From the IMG/VR virus record IMGVR_UViG_3300031525_000025, positions 1 to 30,680 of that record: a stretch of 30,680 nt of DNA; one strand, given 5' to 3'. A program made the translations under genes and the position numbers. Below are positions 1 through 7,074 of this stretch, piece by piece. The notes under the pieces are model-generated. The model was not told the DNA's origin. It made no database searches and saw only the letters and a list, made by a program, of their open reading frames with translations. The stretch's first letter is position 1. Each line of letters opens with the position of its first letter. Source of the stretch: a virus.

Positions 1-1220
1 AGCTTATCGAGAACGTACGTCGCGAAGATGACACCCCATTTGATAATGTCGGGAATGGAGTCGGCGAACACGTGCCCGATGATTTGTCCCATCTCGCCTA
101 GCGGGCTTTTGATTTGCTGCCACGCCGCGTAAATCTCGTCGAAGATTTCTTTCAGCTGGTTGCGCACGACCGCGGCATTGCCGTAGCCGCCGATCATGTC
201 GAGGAATCGCCCGAGTACGGAGTCGCCGCCTTCGAGGAACGTGTAGAAAGAGTCGAACGCCAAATACAACGCGGTAATTGCGGCCGTGAACACGGCGATC
301 AGCGGGTACTTGAGGAACATCCCGAGCAAGCTTTTCAAGTCCAGGGACGCGGGCGCGAACAGCGCAAACAGCTTGGTCAGCGCGACGATCAGCGCACCGG
401 CGGCTAGCGCCATCAAAGCTGTGCGGAATCCGTACGTGTGCTTGGCCATCGCGATCAGCCACTTCGCCGTTTTGATCGAACCTTCGATCCAGCGGTTGAC
501 CACCGGCAGTAGCTCCGTCACGATCGCGACCGATATCGATCGCCAGCCCATCTTGAGCCGGCGCATTTGATTGTACGTCTCGTGCGCGTTCTCGATGAAC
601 TTTTCGTTGAATCCGCCTCCGAGTTCGTCCACGTCCTTGAAGGCTTGCTTGAGGGCCTCGGACCCGGTCTGCAAGACCGGCAGCAGCGCGGCGCCGTTAC
701 GGCCCAGCAAACGCATGGAGTACGCGGTGCGGAGCGCTTGCGAGTGCGTGCCTTTGAGCTTGTCGGTGAATTCGAACAGCAGCTCGTTGGACGGGCGGAT
801 TTGGCCGTTCGCGTCCCTGATGTTGATTCCGACTTGGCTGAAGACTTTGCTCGCGCCTTTTCCGCCTAATGCGGCTTCGCCGACCGCTCGGTTGAAGAAT
901 CGGAGCGCGATGGCCGTTTGCTGGACCGGGACTTGCATGAGGTCAGCGGCGTAGCTATATTTCTGTAGCTCGTCCGTTGACAGCCCCAGCGCTTCGGCCG
1001 AGTGCTTGAGCCGATCCGCCATCGCGATTTGGTCGTTGATAAAACCCGATATAGCGCGACCGATGAAACCGCCGGTAAAGGCGCCCGCTGCGAAACGCAG
1101 TGCGCGCCCGAATTCGCGAGAGCTGCCGATGGCGCTTTTTATGGCTTTATCGACGGCGTCGAGCTTTTCTTTGCCCTCGACGTCGATACCGAATTTGACG
1201 AAGAGGTCCCGGAGCGCCAT
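1..1220 (-). CDS. Tail tape measure protein, N-terminal part (cut by window edge)
   Basis: The frame is open from an ATG at 1220 to the window edge, giving 406 residues of a longer protein. Tape measure proteins fill the tail tube lumen, set tail length and help DNA pass into the cell. Residues 78-160 show the typical tape measure pattern: LGLSTDELQKYSYAA, then AIALRFFNRA, a Gly-rich stretch, and FSQVGINIRDANGQIR. A Gly/Ala-rich hydrophobic segment lies at 43-60, and strongly hydrophobic segments at about 268-290 and 298-322 are likely membrane-inserting helices, as in other tape measures. It sits 12 nt downstream of the chaperone frameshift product, the conserved tail gene order. The family call is firm; total length is unknown because the C-terminus is outside the window. 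Confidence 0.88.
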   Translation of the reverse strand, partial: MALRDLFVKFGIDVEGKEKLDAVDKAIKSAIGSSREFGRALRFAAGAFTGGFIGRAISGFINDQIAMADRLKHSAEALGLSTDELQKYSYAADLMQVPVQQTAIALRFFNRAVGEAALGGKGASKVFSQVGINIRDANGQIRPSNELLFEFTDKLKGTHSQALRTAYSMRLLGRNGAALLPVLQTGSEALKQAFKDVDELGGGFNEKFIENAHETYNQMRRLKMGWRSISVAIVTELLPVVNRWIEGSIKTAKWLIAMAKHTYGFRTALMALAAGALIVALTKLFALFAPASLDLKSLLGMFLKYPLIAVFTAAITALYLAFDSFYTFLEGGDSVLGRFLDMIGGYGNAAVVRNQLKEIFDEIYAAWQQIKSPLGEMGQIIGHVFADSIPDIIKWGVIFATYVLDK

Positions 1221-1232
1221 GGTGCCGACAGT

Positions 1233-1448
1233 CTATTTTAGGTCCCGCTGGGCGTCTTCTATTTCGTTCAATATGTCGTGGGCGTCGAGGCAGTCCTCAA
1301 AGGACCACTCGGATTCTATTTCCACGAGCGTCCCGTACTTAGCCACGACCGGGCGCCAAATGAAGTAATCGGGGCCTACGGGTTCGCTTTCCGCGGTACC
1401 AGGTTCTGGAGCAGCGACGGCATTCCCTCGCCGCCCTGCAGTTCTCCT
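1233..1448 (-). CDS. Chaperone -1 frameshift extension (gpGT-like C-terminus)
   Basis: This frame has no convincing start of its own. It is entered by a -1 slip on T TTT TTA, after which the next codon begins at 1448. The fused product would be 187 residues: 116 from the upstream frame and 71 from this one. The tail ends EIESEWSFEDCLDAHDILNEIEDAQRDLK-like, acidic and helical; only the final part (from about GPDYFIWRP) looks like conserved protein. It stops at 1233, 12 nt before the tape measure start. In lambda-type systems the extended form binds the tape measure while the short form binds the tube protein. The frame relation is measured from coordinates (start positions 1795 and 1448 differ by -1 in phase). 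Confidence 0.8.
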   Translation of the reverse strand, partial: RRTAGRRGNAVAAPEPGTAESEPVGPDYFIWRPVVAKYGTLVEIESEWSFEDCLDAHDILNEIEDAQRDLK

Positions 1449-1795
1449 AAAAAACTGGCGAAATTGCACTTGATGGATGCCCACAACCACTTTACCATCG
1501 CGCCGTACGCGCCCGCGAAGTGATCGTCGAACTGGTCCTTCAAGAGCAAGCGCGTCGTGTCGGGCTGCCCCTCGGGCGTGAAAGCGGTGACTTTGGCGAA
1601 CGCTTCGCAAAAGTATGCGAGGTTTTCTTCCGTGAGCGAATCCGCGAATTGCTTTACGGCTACGGCCTCGTCGTCGGCGGCGAAGGCGCTCCCCATCTTG
1701 ATCAGCCGGGCGAGGACGGCGCGGCCTTCTTTCGCCCCCAATTGCTGGAGGTGGTAAGAGACGCCCGAGATTACGACGGTTTCGACTTTACGCAT
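1376..1795 (-). CDS. Tail assembly chaperone, short form (gpG-like)
   Basis: A 139-residue protein starting MRKVETVVISG, between tail tube and tape measure, where the tail assembly chaperone is encoded in phages with long tails. Chaperones of this kind coat the tape measure during tail building and are absent from the finished virion. The body is acidic and helical (ADDEAVAVKQFADSL, ENLAYFCEAFAKVTAF). No sequence motif names the family, so the call rests on position, size and above all on the -1 overlapping frame with a textbook slippery heptamer at 1448-1454. The GACTGCCCC element lies 15 nt before the ATG, so this gene may have its own promoter even though the tail tube gene ends just upstream at 1828. 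Confidence 0.8.
   Translation of the reverse strand: MRKVETVVISGVSYHLQQLGAKEGRAVLARLIKMGSAFAADDEAVAVKQFADSLTEENLAYFCEAFAKVTAFTPEGQPDTTRLLLKDQFDDHFAGAYGAMVKWLWASIKCNFASFLGELQGGEGMPSLLQNLVPRKANP
1448..1454 (-). promoter_or_regulatory. Programmed -1 ribosomal frameshift site, T TTT TTA
   Basis: On the minus strand the heptamer TTTTTTA is read as T TTT TTA in the zero frame, the exact X XXY YYZ form. A possible stimulating hairpin follows 12 nt later: GGCGGC pairs with GCCGTC (one G-U) around an 8-nt loop, at about 1411-1435. The zero frame stops 72 nt further on at 1376. Confidence 0.85.
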
Positions 1796-1810
1796 GGCTA
1801 CCCAATACTA

Positions 1811-1819
1811 GGGGCAGTC
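1811..1819 (-). promoter_or_regulatory. GACTGCCCC element, copy 1 (candidate phage promoter)
   Basis: Minus-strand GACTGCCCC followed at once by TAGTAT, a -10-like box, 15 nt before the chaperone ATG. It lies in the short gap after the tail tube stop, so it is not constrained by coding here. Three other copies precede minus-strand genes at 24343, 27778 and 30634. Confidence 0.5.
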
Positions 1820-1827
1820 GCGGAAAA

Positions 1828-2262
1828 TCAGCTCCCGGCGTCGACTCGCGCGAGGTCGCTGCACTCGAGTGACCACTCGCGGGGGGTAATCTTGTTGTCG
1901 TACGTAACGTCCGGGGGTTTGGCAATCCAGCAAGCGGACGCGGTGTAAACGCACACGCCGGAAATACGGTCATTCACGAACATCGGGCCAATGTCGCTGC
2001 CGTTCTTCGCGAGGAGGCCCACGTTCGAAAGCGCCGAGAAAAACGAGTTCCCGGACGAGGTCTGCATGAGCTTGACTTTGATGTTCGCGTGGCGGTTATT
2101 GGTCCGGTTGCGCCCGACCTCGCCGTCCGTGCCCACCACGACTTCGTAGTCCGGCGCGGACTGTTCGATCGTGAGGAACTCGCCCTCATTGAATCCTGAA
2201 TCGATCAGGATCCCCATGAAGGTCATAGTTACCTGAGCCGCATCGTATCTTTTCGTGGCCAT
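1828..2262 (-). CDS. Tail tube protein (DUF3277-like)
   Basis: 144 residues starting MATKRYDAAQVTMTF. In contractile tails the tube protein stacks in rings inside the sheath and carries DNA to the cell. Size and the pattern with an early GILIDSGFNEGEFLTIEQ segment, a central GTDGEVGRNRTNNRHANI segment and a C-terminal WSLECSDLARV fit the DUF3277 family of myophage tube-like proteins, recalled from memory and not searched. The gene starts one base after the sheath stop and runs in the same direction, so the two are almost certainly co-translated. Sheath, tube, chaperone and tape measure follow in the standard order, which strongly supports the assignment. Confidence 0.78.
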   Translation of the reverse strand: MATKRYDAAQVTMTFMGILIDSGFNEGEFLTIEQSAPDYEVVVGTDGEVGRNRTNNRHANIKVKLMQTSSGNSFFSALSNVGLLAKNGSDIGPMFVNDRISGVCVYTASACWIAKPPDVTYDNKITPREWSLECSDLARVDAGS

Positions 2263-2263
2263 G

Positions 2264-3847
2264 TTATGCCGTTAGAACTCCCGTGATCGTGAGTTGGTTG
2301 ACCGCGCCGGCGAGCTGCGCCGTGAAGTTGACGTTCGGCATATTGCGGGCGATTCGATTCAAGGAGCCTTGGGCGGCGACCGTCGGGGCCGTAACCGTCG
2401 GCGCGGGGTTCTGCGCGAGGAAGCCTTTGAAGTTGCCGGTGACGAACTGCGTCAGAACGCCGAGGATCGAACCCTTGATCATGCCCACGCCGGAGTCCGT
2501 GTACGGCACTTTCAGGTTGTTCGCGAGGAGCGCCAGAATCGCGATCTGAATTTGGTTCGTGAGCGCGTCCGTGCCGCGGGTGATATCAATCCACTCGCCG
2601 CCGGGTTGATGTCCGAACAGCGTGAGGTTCAATCCGGCGAGCGTGACGTAAATCGATGCGTTCTTGTTTTCGACCGCGTGCTGCTCATTGGTCGAAAGCG
2701 TATCCACGATGACGTTGGCCAGCGTCTTGAAGGCCCAGTTTTCCGAGCCCGGTACCGTGGGTAGAACCCGCCCAGCCCATGCGGCTGCTGAGAACGACAG
2801 CAACTGAGCGCCCGAGTAAAGTCCGGCGGAGCGGGCGTGGGAAAGCGCTTTTTGCGTGGAGAAGATGTCCGTGGTGACGGAGGTTTGAACGTCCGCGTAA
2901 TCCGTGTTGTTGTACAGGAACAGCATCGGGCCGTTCGACTCGGCGTACGCGGCGGCGCTGGTGATTTCTGCGGCCGAATTGGAGTCAAGGAGCAGGCAAT
3001 ACCAGTTCGAGTCAAAGCCCTGAATGGCCGCGAGGTCCGTAGCGATCCCCGGGTCCGTGGTCGCATCCGTAAGCTGGATGACCGAGCGCGTGATGCTTTG
3101 GAAGTCGTTGAGCTTGCCAGCGGACTGCGTAAAGACCACGGTCGAAGACGAGTGCGTCACGACCCCGACGTTGATAATCGCGGTCGAGGAATACGTCGTA
3201 TTGATCACGTACGTACCGGCGGCGAAGTTTGCGGTGAGCCCCGTGCCCGTAAGCGTCGCGGTGGCCGCGGTCACAACGCCGGTCGCCTGCAACGTGCCGT
3301 TCAGCGTCCAAGAGAACGTCGAGGTCCCTAGGATGCCGCCGAGGGTTATTGTGATGACGATAACCGCGTTGGTCGTGGCCGTGCCGGTCAGGGTGACGGC
3401 CGGGCCGCTGCCGACTTGCACCACCGGGCTGCCCGTGACGGCGAAGAGCCCCGCCATCGTGGTTGCATCCGTGGCGGTCACGCCCGAACACGGCATCGAA
3501 ATCGCGTGCGACACGCCGTCTGAACCGACGACCGTGTACGAATAGGTGTCGGCCGCGTTCGTGTCCGTAAGCAACAGGTCAATGACCTGGGTCGGGGGTA
3601 GCGCGCGTCGGCCGATCTTCCAGAACGGCGGGGCGGGCTGCTGCGCCGCGAGGTTGGCCGCCGCCTTATATGCGGGCTCCGTCAGCGAAAACCCGTCGGA
3701 CACCATCCCCGCGAGCGACGAATATTCGCGCACCAACGTGGAATAGTGGGTGTGGTACGCCGCGATGAGCGGCTCGCCAAATCCCGCTTGGGTCGGCCCG
3801 ACCGCGCTGACCGAGATGGATACGTTGGCTACGTCCGAAATAGGCAT
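2264..3847 (-). CDS. Contractile tail sheath protein (DUF3383-like)
   Basis: 527 residues starting MPISDVANVSISVSAVG, a start typical of DUF3383-type sheath proteins. The sheath contracts to drive the tube through the envelope. The N-terminal part has the FGEPLIAAYHT and YSSLAGM segments; the C-terminal half holds the NWYCLLLDS, NGPMLFLYNN and TRGTDALTNQIQIAILALL segments expected of the core fold. Residues of about 135-255 look like an inserted beta-rich domain (many T, V, G; GGILGTSTFSWTLNG), of the kind that decorates the outside of sheaths. A GGAG ribosome-binding site lies 7 nt before the ATG, inside a 7-codon frame that ends on the base before it. Transcription probably starts from the divergent region at 3884-3906. 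Confidence 0.85.
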   Translation of the reverse strand: MPISDVANVSISVSAVGPTQAGFGEPLIAAYHTHYSTLVREYSSLAGMVSDGFSLTEPAYKAAANLAAQQPAPPFWKIGRRALPPTQVIDLLLTDTNAADTYSYTVVGSDGVSHAISMPCSGVTATDATTMAGLFAVTGSPVVQVGSGPAVTLTGTATTNAVIVITITLGGILGTSTFSWTLNGTLQATGVVTAATATLTGTGLTANFAAGTYVINTTYSSTAIINVGVVTHSSSTVVFTQSAGKLNDFQSITRSVIQLTDATTDPGIATDLAAIQGFDSNWYCLLLDSNSAAEITSAAAYAESNGPMLFLYNNTDYADVQTSVTTDIFSTQKALSHARSAGLYSGAQLLSFSAAAWAGRVLPTVPGSENWAFKTLANVIVDTLSTNEQHAVENKNASIYVTLAGLNLTLFGHQPGGEWIDITRGTDALTNQIQIAILALLANNLKVPYTDSGVGMIKGSILGVLTQFVTGNFKGFLAQNPAPTVTAPTVAAQGSLNRIARNMPNVNFTAQLAGAVNQLTITGVLTA

Positions 3848-3871
3848 TTACGCTCCAAGCCCGATATACAT
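3848..3871 (-). CDS. Possible 7-residue leader peptide before sheath gene
   Basis: ATG at 3871 opens MYIGLGA, and its TAA is followed directly by the sheath ATG. The sheath ribosome-binding site GGAG lies inside it. It may couple translation to the sheath or simply be chance; nothing shows that the peptide itself works. Confidence 0.2.
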   Translation of the reverse strand: MYIGLGA

Positions 3872-3883
3872 TCGCTTGGACCG

Positions 3884-3889
3884 AGTTTA
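3884..3889 (-). promoter_or_regulatory. TAAACT box, minus strand (candidate promoter for sheath operon)
   Basis: TAAACT on the minus strand, 36 nt before the sheath ATG and in mirror position to the plus-strand box at 3901. Together with the flanking base they form AGTTTAG-N9-CTAAACT, a 7-bp inverted repeat. Here a leader with a GGAG site follows, so the box cannot be part of the ribosome-binding signal, which favours a promoter role. Confidence 0.45.
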
Positions 3890-3900
3890 GGCCGAGACTC

Positions 3901-3906
3901 TAAACT
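3901..3906 (+). promoter_or_regulatory. TAAACT box (candidate leaderless promoter for protease gene)
   Basis: TAAACT with six bases to the GTG start at 3913. No Shine-Dalgarno site lies between the box and the start. It forms the right arm of the inverted repeat with 3884-3890. Confidence 0.5.
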
Positions 3907-3912
3907 GGATTC

Positions 3913-4998
3913 GTGCTGCGATACGCGGAGTTTAGAATCGACGGCTCGACGGTTCAGGATATGCCGGACGGCTCTATAAAGGTCGTCGGGCGGTTCGCGC
4001 ATTCGTGCGTCACGGCGTACCGCAATCCGGACGGCTCGGTCCGCAAGGAATATCGGCCCAAGGAAGAGGTCTTCAAACCCGCCTCGATGGCCACCTTCGC
4101 CGGGGCCCCTATTACAATAAATCACCCGGTTATGCCGGACGGCACGCGGCTCGTTACGGCTAATTCGTGGAAGTCGGTGGCCATAGGGCACCTCGGGGAT
4201 AATATCCGCGAGGACGGTGAGCACGTCGCGGCGGACTTCTATATTCGGGACGCCGCCGCGGTCAAGGGCGTGAAGAGCGGGGATTACCGAAAGCTATCGG
4301 CGGGTTACCAAGTGGATTACGACCCCACGCCCACGACGCTGCCCAACGGCGAACGCGTGGACGGGATACAGCGAAATATGCGCGGGAATCACGTGGCGCT
4401 CTGCCCGCCGGGAATGTCACCCCGGGGCGGCCCGTCATGCGAGTTGCGATTGGACGCCGAGGGTAATGAATTGACTGCGCTAAACTCGGGCGTGGATCAA
4501 AACGATATTGACGCCCTCAAGGCCGAAGTCGCTACTTTGAAGAGCGATCTTGACAAGACCCGCACGGACGCCGTCGCCATTACCAAGCTCGAAAAAGACT
4601 TGACCGACGCCCGCGCTGCTTTGGCGGAGTTTACGCCGGAGCGATTGGATGCCATGGTCGCGGACCGCGCGGAAGTTTGCGCCGTCGCCACCGCGGCCGG
4701 GGTTGACCCGAAAGGCAAGTCGACCCTCGCGGTCAAGCGCGCCATCGTGGCCAAGCGCACCCCGCGACTTGCCGAGCGCGTGGACGCGATGGACGCGGCC
4801 TCGCTGGATGCGTGCCTCGCGGTTTACGCCGAGACGCCCCACGCTTCGCTCGCGAGTGCGGTTTCGGTGGTGGTCGCGGATCCGACCCGGACCGACGCCC
4901 AAGCGGACAAGCCGCTGCCGAAATCACACGAACTTTACGAGAAGCACGCTGCGGAGTCGCGGAACGCGTGGAAAAATAAGGGAGACCTCGCTCGATGA
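3913..4998 (+). CDS. Prohead protease with C-terminal scaffold (DUF2213-like)
   Basis: 361 residues from a GTG at 3913. Residues 1-185 match the DUF2213 prohead protease type: FRIDGSTVQDMPDGSIKV, VFKPASMATFAGAPITINHP with the likely catalytic His in NHP, a DYRKLSAGYQVDYD Ser-containing segment and a NHVALCPPG His-containing segment. Residues of about 195-250 form a charged coiled coil (DALKAEVATLKSDLDKTR) and the remainder is helical, as in phage scaffolds fused to their protease. The protein would shape the procapsid and then digest the core. Its stop overlaps the next ATG (ATGA), and decoration and major capsid genes follow. The start is GTG; no ATG alternative retains the N-terminus. An internal start at 4492 may make scaffold alone. 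Confidence 0.85.
   Translation: MLRYAEFRIDGSTVQDMPDGSIKVVGRFAHSCVTAYRNPDGSVRKEYRPKEEVFKPASMATFAGAPITINHPVMPDGTRLVTANSWKSVAIGHLGDNIREDGEHVAADFYIRDAAAVKGVKSGDYRKLSAGYQVDYDPTPTTLPNGERVDGIQRNMRGNHVALCPPGMSPRGGPSCELRLDAEGNELTALNSGVDQNDIDALKAEVATLKSDLDKTRTDAVAITKLEKDLTDARAALAEFTPERLDAMVADRAEVCAVATAAGVDPKGKSTLAVKRAIVAKRTPRLAERVDAMDAASLDACLAVYAETPHASLASAVSVVVADPTRTDAQADKPLPKSHELYEKHAAESRNAWKNKGDLAR
4481..4486 (+). promoter_or_regulatory. TAAACT box inside the protease gene
   Basis: TAAACT with five bases to an in-frame GTG at 4492, the same geometry as at 7313, 8706 and 8981. It falls precisely at the border between the protease domain and the coiled-coil scaffold. Confidence 0.5.
4492..4998 (+). 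CDS. Nested in-frame scaffolding protein (proposed)
   Basis: GTG at 4492 is in frame with the 3913 gene and would give a 168-residue protein starting VDQNDIDALKAEV, which is just the coiled-coil and helical scaffold part. Making scaffold from an internal start inside the protease gene is well known in lambda (Nu3 within C). What is unusual is that a TAAACT box sits 5 nt before the GTG, so a separate leaderless message is possible instead of internal ribosome entry. No Shine-Dalgarno site precedes it. The ratio problem that phages face, much scaffold and little protease, gives the arrangement a clear purpose. This is an inference; the alternative is that the box is chance. Confidence 0.5.
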   Translation: MDQNDIDALKAEVATLKSDLDKTRTDAVAITKLEKDLTDARAALAEFTPERLDAMVADRAEVCAVATAAGVDPKGKSTLAVKRAIVAKRTPRLAERVDAMDAASLDACLAVYAETPHASLASAVSVVVADPTRTDAQADKPLPKSHELYEKHAAESRNAWKNKGDLAR

Positions 4999-5552
4999 CT
5001 GTCATTCAAGGTCAACAGACCTACAATCAGTTTCCCGCATTTGCCCAGCCGGGCATGCTGTCGGATCTGACTTACAACGAAATCCGGATGTTCCCGGCCT
5101 TCGAGGTAATTCAGCCGGGCGTGCTCGTCGAGTTGGCATCGGACGGTCTGTCGTGCATTCAGGCGCAGGAAACCGGCAACACCCCAATCAACACCCAGCT
5201 CGGAATTAGCGTGCTCTTGACAGCTCGCGAGGCCGCGGGCGCTTTCGGTCTGACGCCTTACGGCGTCGGCGGCCCCGCGTACAACATCGGCGATTCGGTC
5301 CCGGTGCTCGTGCGCGGCAGCATCTACGCGGCTTGGTCGGGAACGACTCAGCACGCATTCGGGTCGACGCAGGTCAACTACTACCACTCGTCCACGATCG
5401 CGACGACTCGCGGCGTCTTCACCGACGCGGCATCGTCCGCCACGGTCGGTTCCGAGGTCTCGGTCGCCCCGCACGCCATTCGTCCCCGCCAGGCGCTTCC
5501 GGGCACCGGCAACATCATCCTTCTCGATGTGAACTTCCCCGGCGCTGTTTGA
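4995..5552 (+). CDS. Head decoration or capsid stabilisation protein
   Basis: 185 residues starting MTVIQGQQTYNQFPAFAQPG. The position between protease/scaffold and major capsid genes is where the capsid cement protein lies in phages with this kind of head module. The sequence is Gly/Thr/Ala-rich and beta-prone, with ELASDGLSCIQAQ and YNIGDSVPVLVRGSIY segments resembling cement proteins that carry a small beta domain, and ends in GTGNIILLDVNFPG. The ATG overlaps the preceding TGA, and GGGAG lies about 10 nt upstream. There is no direct motif proof, so another small head protein is possible. Confidence 0.6.
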   Translation: MTVIQGQQTYNQFPAFAQPGMLSDLTYNEIRMFPAFEVIQPGVLVELASDGLSCIQAQETGNTPINTQLGISVLLTAREAAGAFGLTPYGVGGPAYNIGDSVPVLVRGSIYAAWSGTTQHAFGSTQVNYYHSSTIATTRGVFTDAASSATVGSEVSVAPHAIRPRQALPGTGNIILLDVNFPGAV

Positions 5553-5570
5553 TAGGAGCCAACTAGGACC

Positions 5571-6647
5571 ATGCTTTTCAATGAGATTCCCGGCGGATCC
5601 GGACAACGCTTCGACCTGGCGGATTACATCAATCCGCGAGCCCTCGAAGCGGTTTCGGGGCAGCGCTTTGACGCCGCCACCACGGCCTTCTTCCTCCGCG
5701 ACCTCACTGAGGTTTTGGCCCGCACGTACGACGTCAAATACCCGGACCTCAAGGCCCGACAAATCCTTCCGGTTTTCACGGGTATCGACCCCGCGGCCGA
5801 AGGGTACGTTTGGCGACAGTACGACCGCATCGGCGGCGCCAAGGTGATTGACACCTACGGCGACGACCTGCCCTCGACTGAAGTCGTGGCCAACGAGTTT
5901 CAGAGCCGCTGCCTGAGTCTCGGTACGTCGTACCAGTACTCAATTCAGGATCTGCGCAAGGCCCGTATGGCCGGCATTCCCCTCGAGACCCGCAAGGCGC
6001 TCGCGGCCCGGCGCTCGATGGAGCAGGCGATTGAGCAGATCGCTTTCTTCGGCGTGGCTCAGGTCCCCGGCACCTCGGCTTCGCAGGCGATGATGTTCGC
6101 GCCCGCGTCGCAGAACAGCTCGGATCCCCTCGCGATGTACGGCATCACGAACTTCCCCGGGCTCCCCGTCGTGACCGGCACCAACAACTGGACGCTGCCG
6201 TCCACGTCGGTGTCGACCATCGTTTCGGACTTCAACGCCCAGCTGCTGAACATGATTCAGAACAGCAAGGGCATCCACATGCCGGACACCGTCGTGTTTC
6301 CGCTATCGACGTGGTCCAACCTGAATACGATGGCCCGGTCCACCGTGTTTACGGACGACACGGTTCTGCAGTATCTGCAGAAGGAAAACCCCTGGCTCAA
6401 GAATGTGTACTGGTCGACCATGCTGGAGACGGCTGGCCTGAATCAGGCGCAGAACGCGGCCGGCCCGCGCATCCTCTTCATGGAGCGCAACGAGGAAAAC
6501 TTCCAGCTCGTGATTCCGCAGGAGTTCGAGCAGCTTCCCCCGCAAATGGTGAATCTGATGTTCAAGATTCCCTGCCACATGCGCATCGGCGGTCTCCGGG
6601 TTTCGTACCCCAAGAGCGTCCTCGCCTTCGACGGAACGGCTGGTTGA
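5571..6647 (+). CDS. Major capsid protein (DUF2184-like, HK97 fold)
   Basis: 358 residues starting MLFNEIPGGSGQRFDLADYINPRALEA. It matches the pattern of DUF2184 major capsid proteins: an N-terminal arm ending in FLRDLTEVLARTYDVKYPDLKARQILPVF, then YVWRQYDRIGGAKVIDTYGDDLP, a long helix with TRKALAARRSMEQAIEQIAFFGV (spine helix), LNMIQNSKG and PDTVVFPLSTWSNL, and a C-terminal beta part ending MRIGGLRVSYPKSVLAFDG. About 400 copies would build the shell. No N-terminal pro-region of the kind cut from HK97 is obvious, in line with a separate scaffold. An AGGA site precedes the ATG. The assignment is strong from order and pattern. Confidence 0.85.
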   Translation: MLFNEIPGGSGQRFDLADYINPRALEAVSGQRFDAATTAFFLRDLTEVLARTYDVKYPDLKARQILPVFTGIDPAAEGYVWRQYDRIGGAKVIDTYGDDLPSTEVVANEFQSRCLSLGTSYQYSIQDLRKARMAGIPLETRKALAARRSMEQAIEQIAFFGVAQVPGTSASQAMMFAPASQNSSDPLAMYGITNFPGLPVVTGTNNWTLPSTSVSTIVSDFNAQLLNMIQNSKGIHMPDTVVFPLSTWSNLNTMARSTVFTDDTVLQYLQKENPWLKNVYWSTMLETAGLNQAQNAAGPRILFMERNEENFQLVIPQEFEQLPPQMVNLMFKIPCHMRIGGLRVSYPKSVLAFDGTAG

Positions 6648-6650
6648 TCC

Positions 6651-7073
6651 ATGACTGTTACCTCCGGCTTCGGCCAATACCTGGAAAACGCGTGCCTCAA
6701 CTGGTTTCGGGGCACGACTTTCCCCGCGACGGTTGGCGACGTTTACCTCGCGCTTTTCACGACGGCTCCCGTCAACGGCGTAATTGCCGGTTCGACGGAA
6801 GTCTCCGGCAGCTCGTACGCCCGCGTGGCCATCGTGCCGAACACGACCAACTTCGGGGCGCCCTCGGGCGCGGCACCGGCGTCGGCGGTCTCGGGCGCCA
6901 ACTTCGTGTTCCCGACGCCTTCGGGGTCGTGGGGCACGGTCGTCGGCTGGGGTCTTTTCGACGCCTCTTCGGCGGGTAACTTCTTGGCCTACGGCGCCTT
7001 TACCGGCGTGGCGGTCGGCACCGGAGATACAGTCGAGTTCCTCAGCGGAAACCTGACGCTATCGGTGTCGTAA
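6651..7073 (+). CDS. Small virion protein of the phage tail-fibre-like family
   Basis: 140 residues starting MTVTSGFGQYLENACLNWFRG. The pattern YLEN-x-LN-x-FRGTTFPATVGDVYLALFTTAP, TEVSGSSYARVAI, FPTPSGSWGTVVGWGLFDASSAGNFLAYGAF and a final EFLSGNLTLSVS is that of a common small phage family, often annotated as tail fibre or adhesin protein. Such proteins are beta-rich and likely attach to the virion surface. It follows the capsid gene by three bases and is followed after one base by the next gene, so it belongs to the head operon; a head-surface role is as likely as a tail one. The exact role is unknown. Confidence 0.65.
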   Translation: MTVTSGFGQYLENACLNWFRGTTFPATVGDVYLALFTTAPVNGVIAGSTEVSGSSYARVAIVPNTTNFGAPSGAAPASAVSGANFVFPTPSGSWGTVVGWGLFDASSAGNFLAYGAFTGVAVGTGDTVEFLSGNLTLSVS

Positions 7074-7074
7074 C

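Noticed and set aside
4-462. Arg-rich 152-residue minus-strand frame
   Set aside because: It is a shadow of the tape measure gene, whose frame is open through the window edge and shows the family pattern.
1376-1400. CGGAAAG near the end of the chaperone frame as the slippery site
   Set aside because: Its zero-frame codons CGG AAA do not re-pair well after a -1 slip, while T TTT TTA upstream fits exactly.
3929-4633. Minus-strand TAAACT at 3929-3934 and 4628-4633
   Set aside because: Both lie inside the protease gene on the opposite strand with no start codon at the expected distance; such hexamers are expected by chance.
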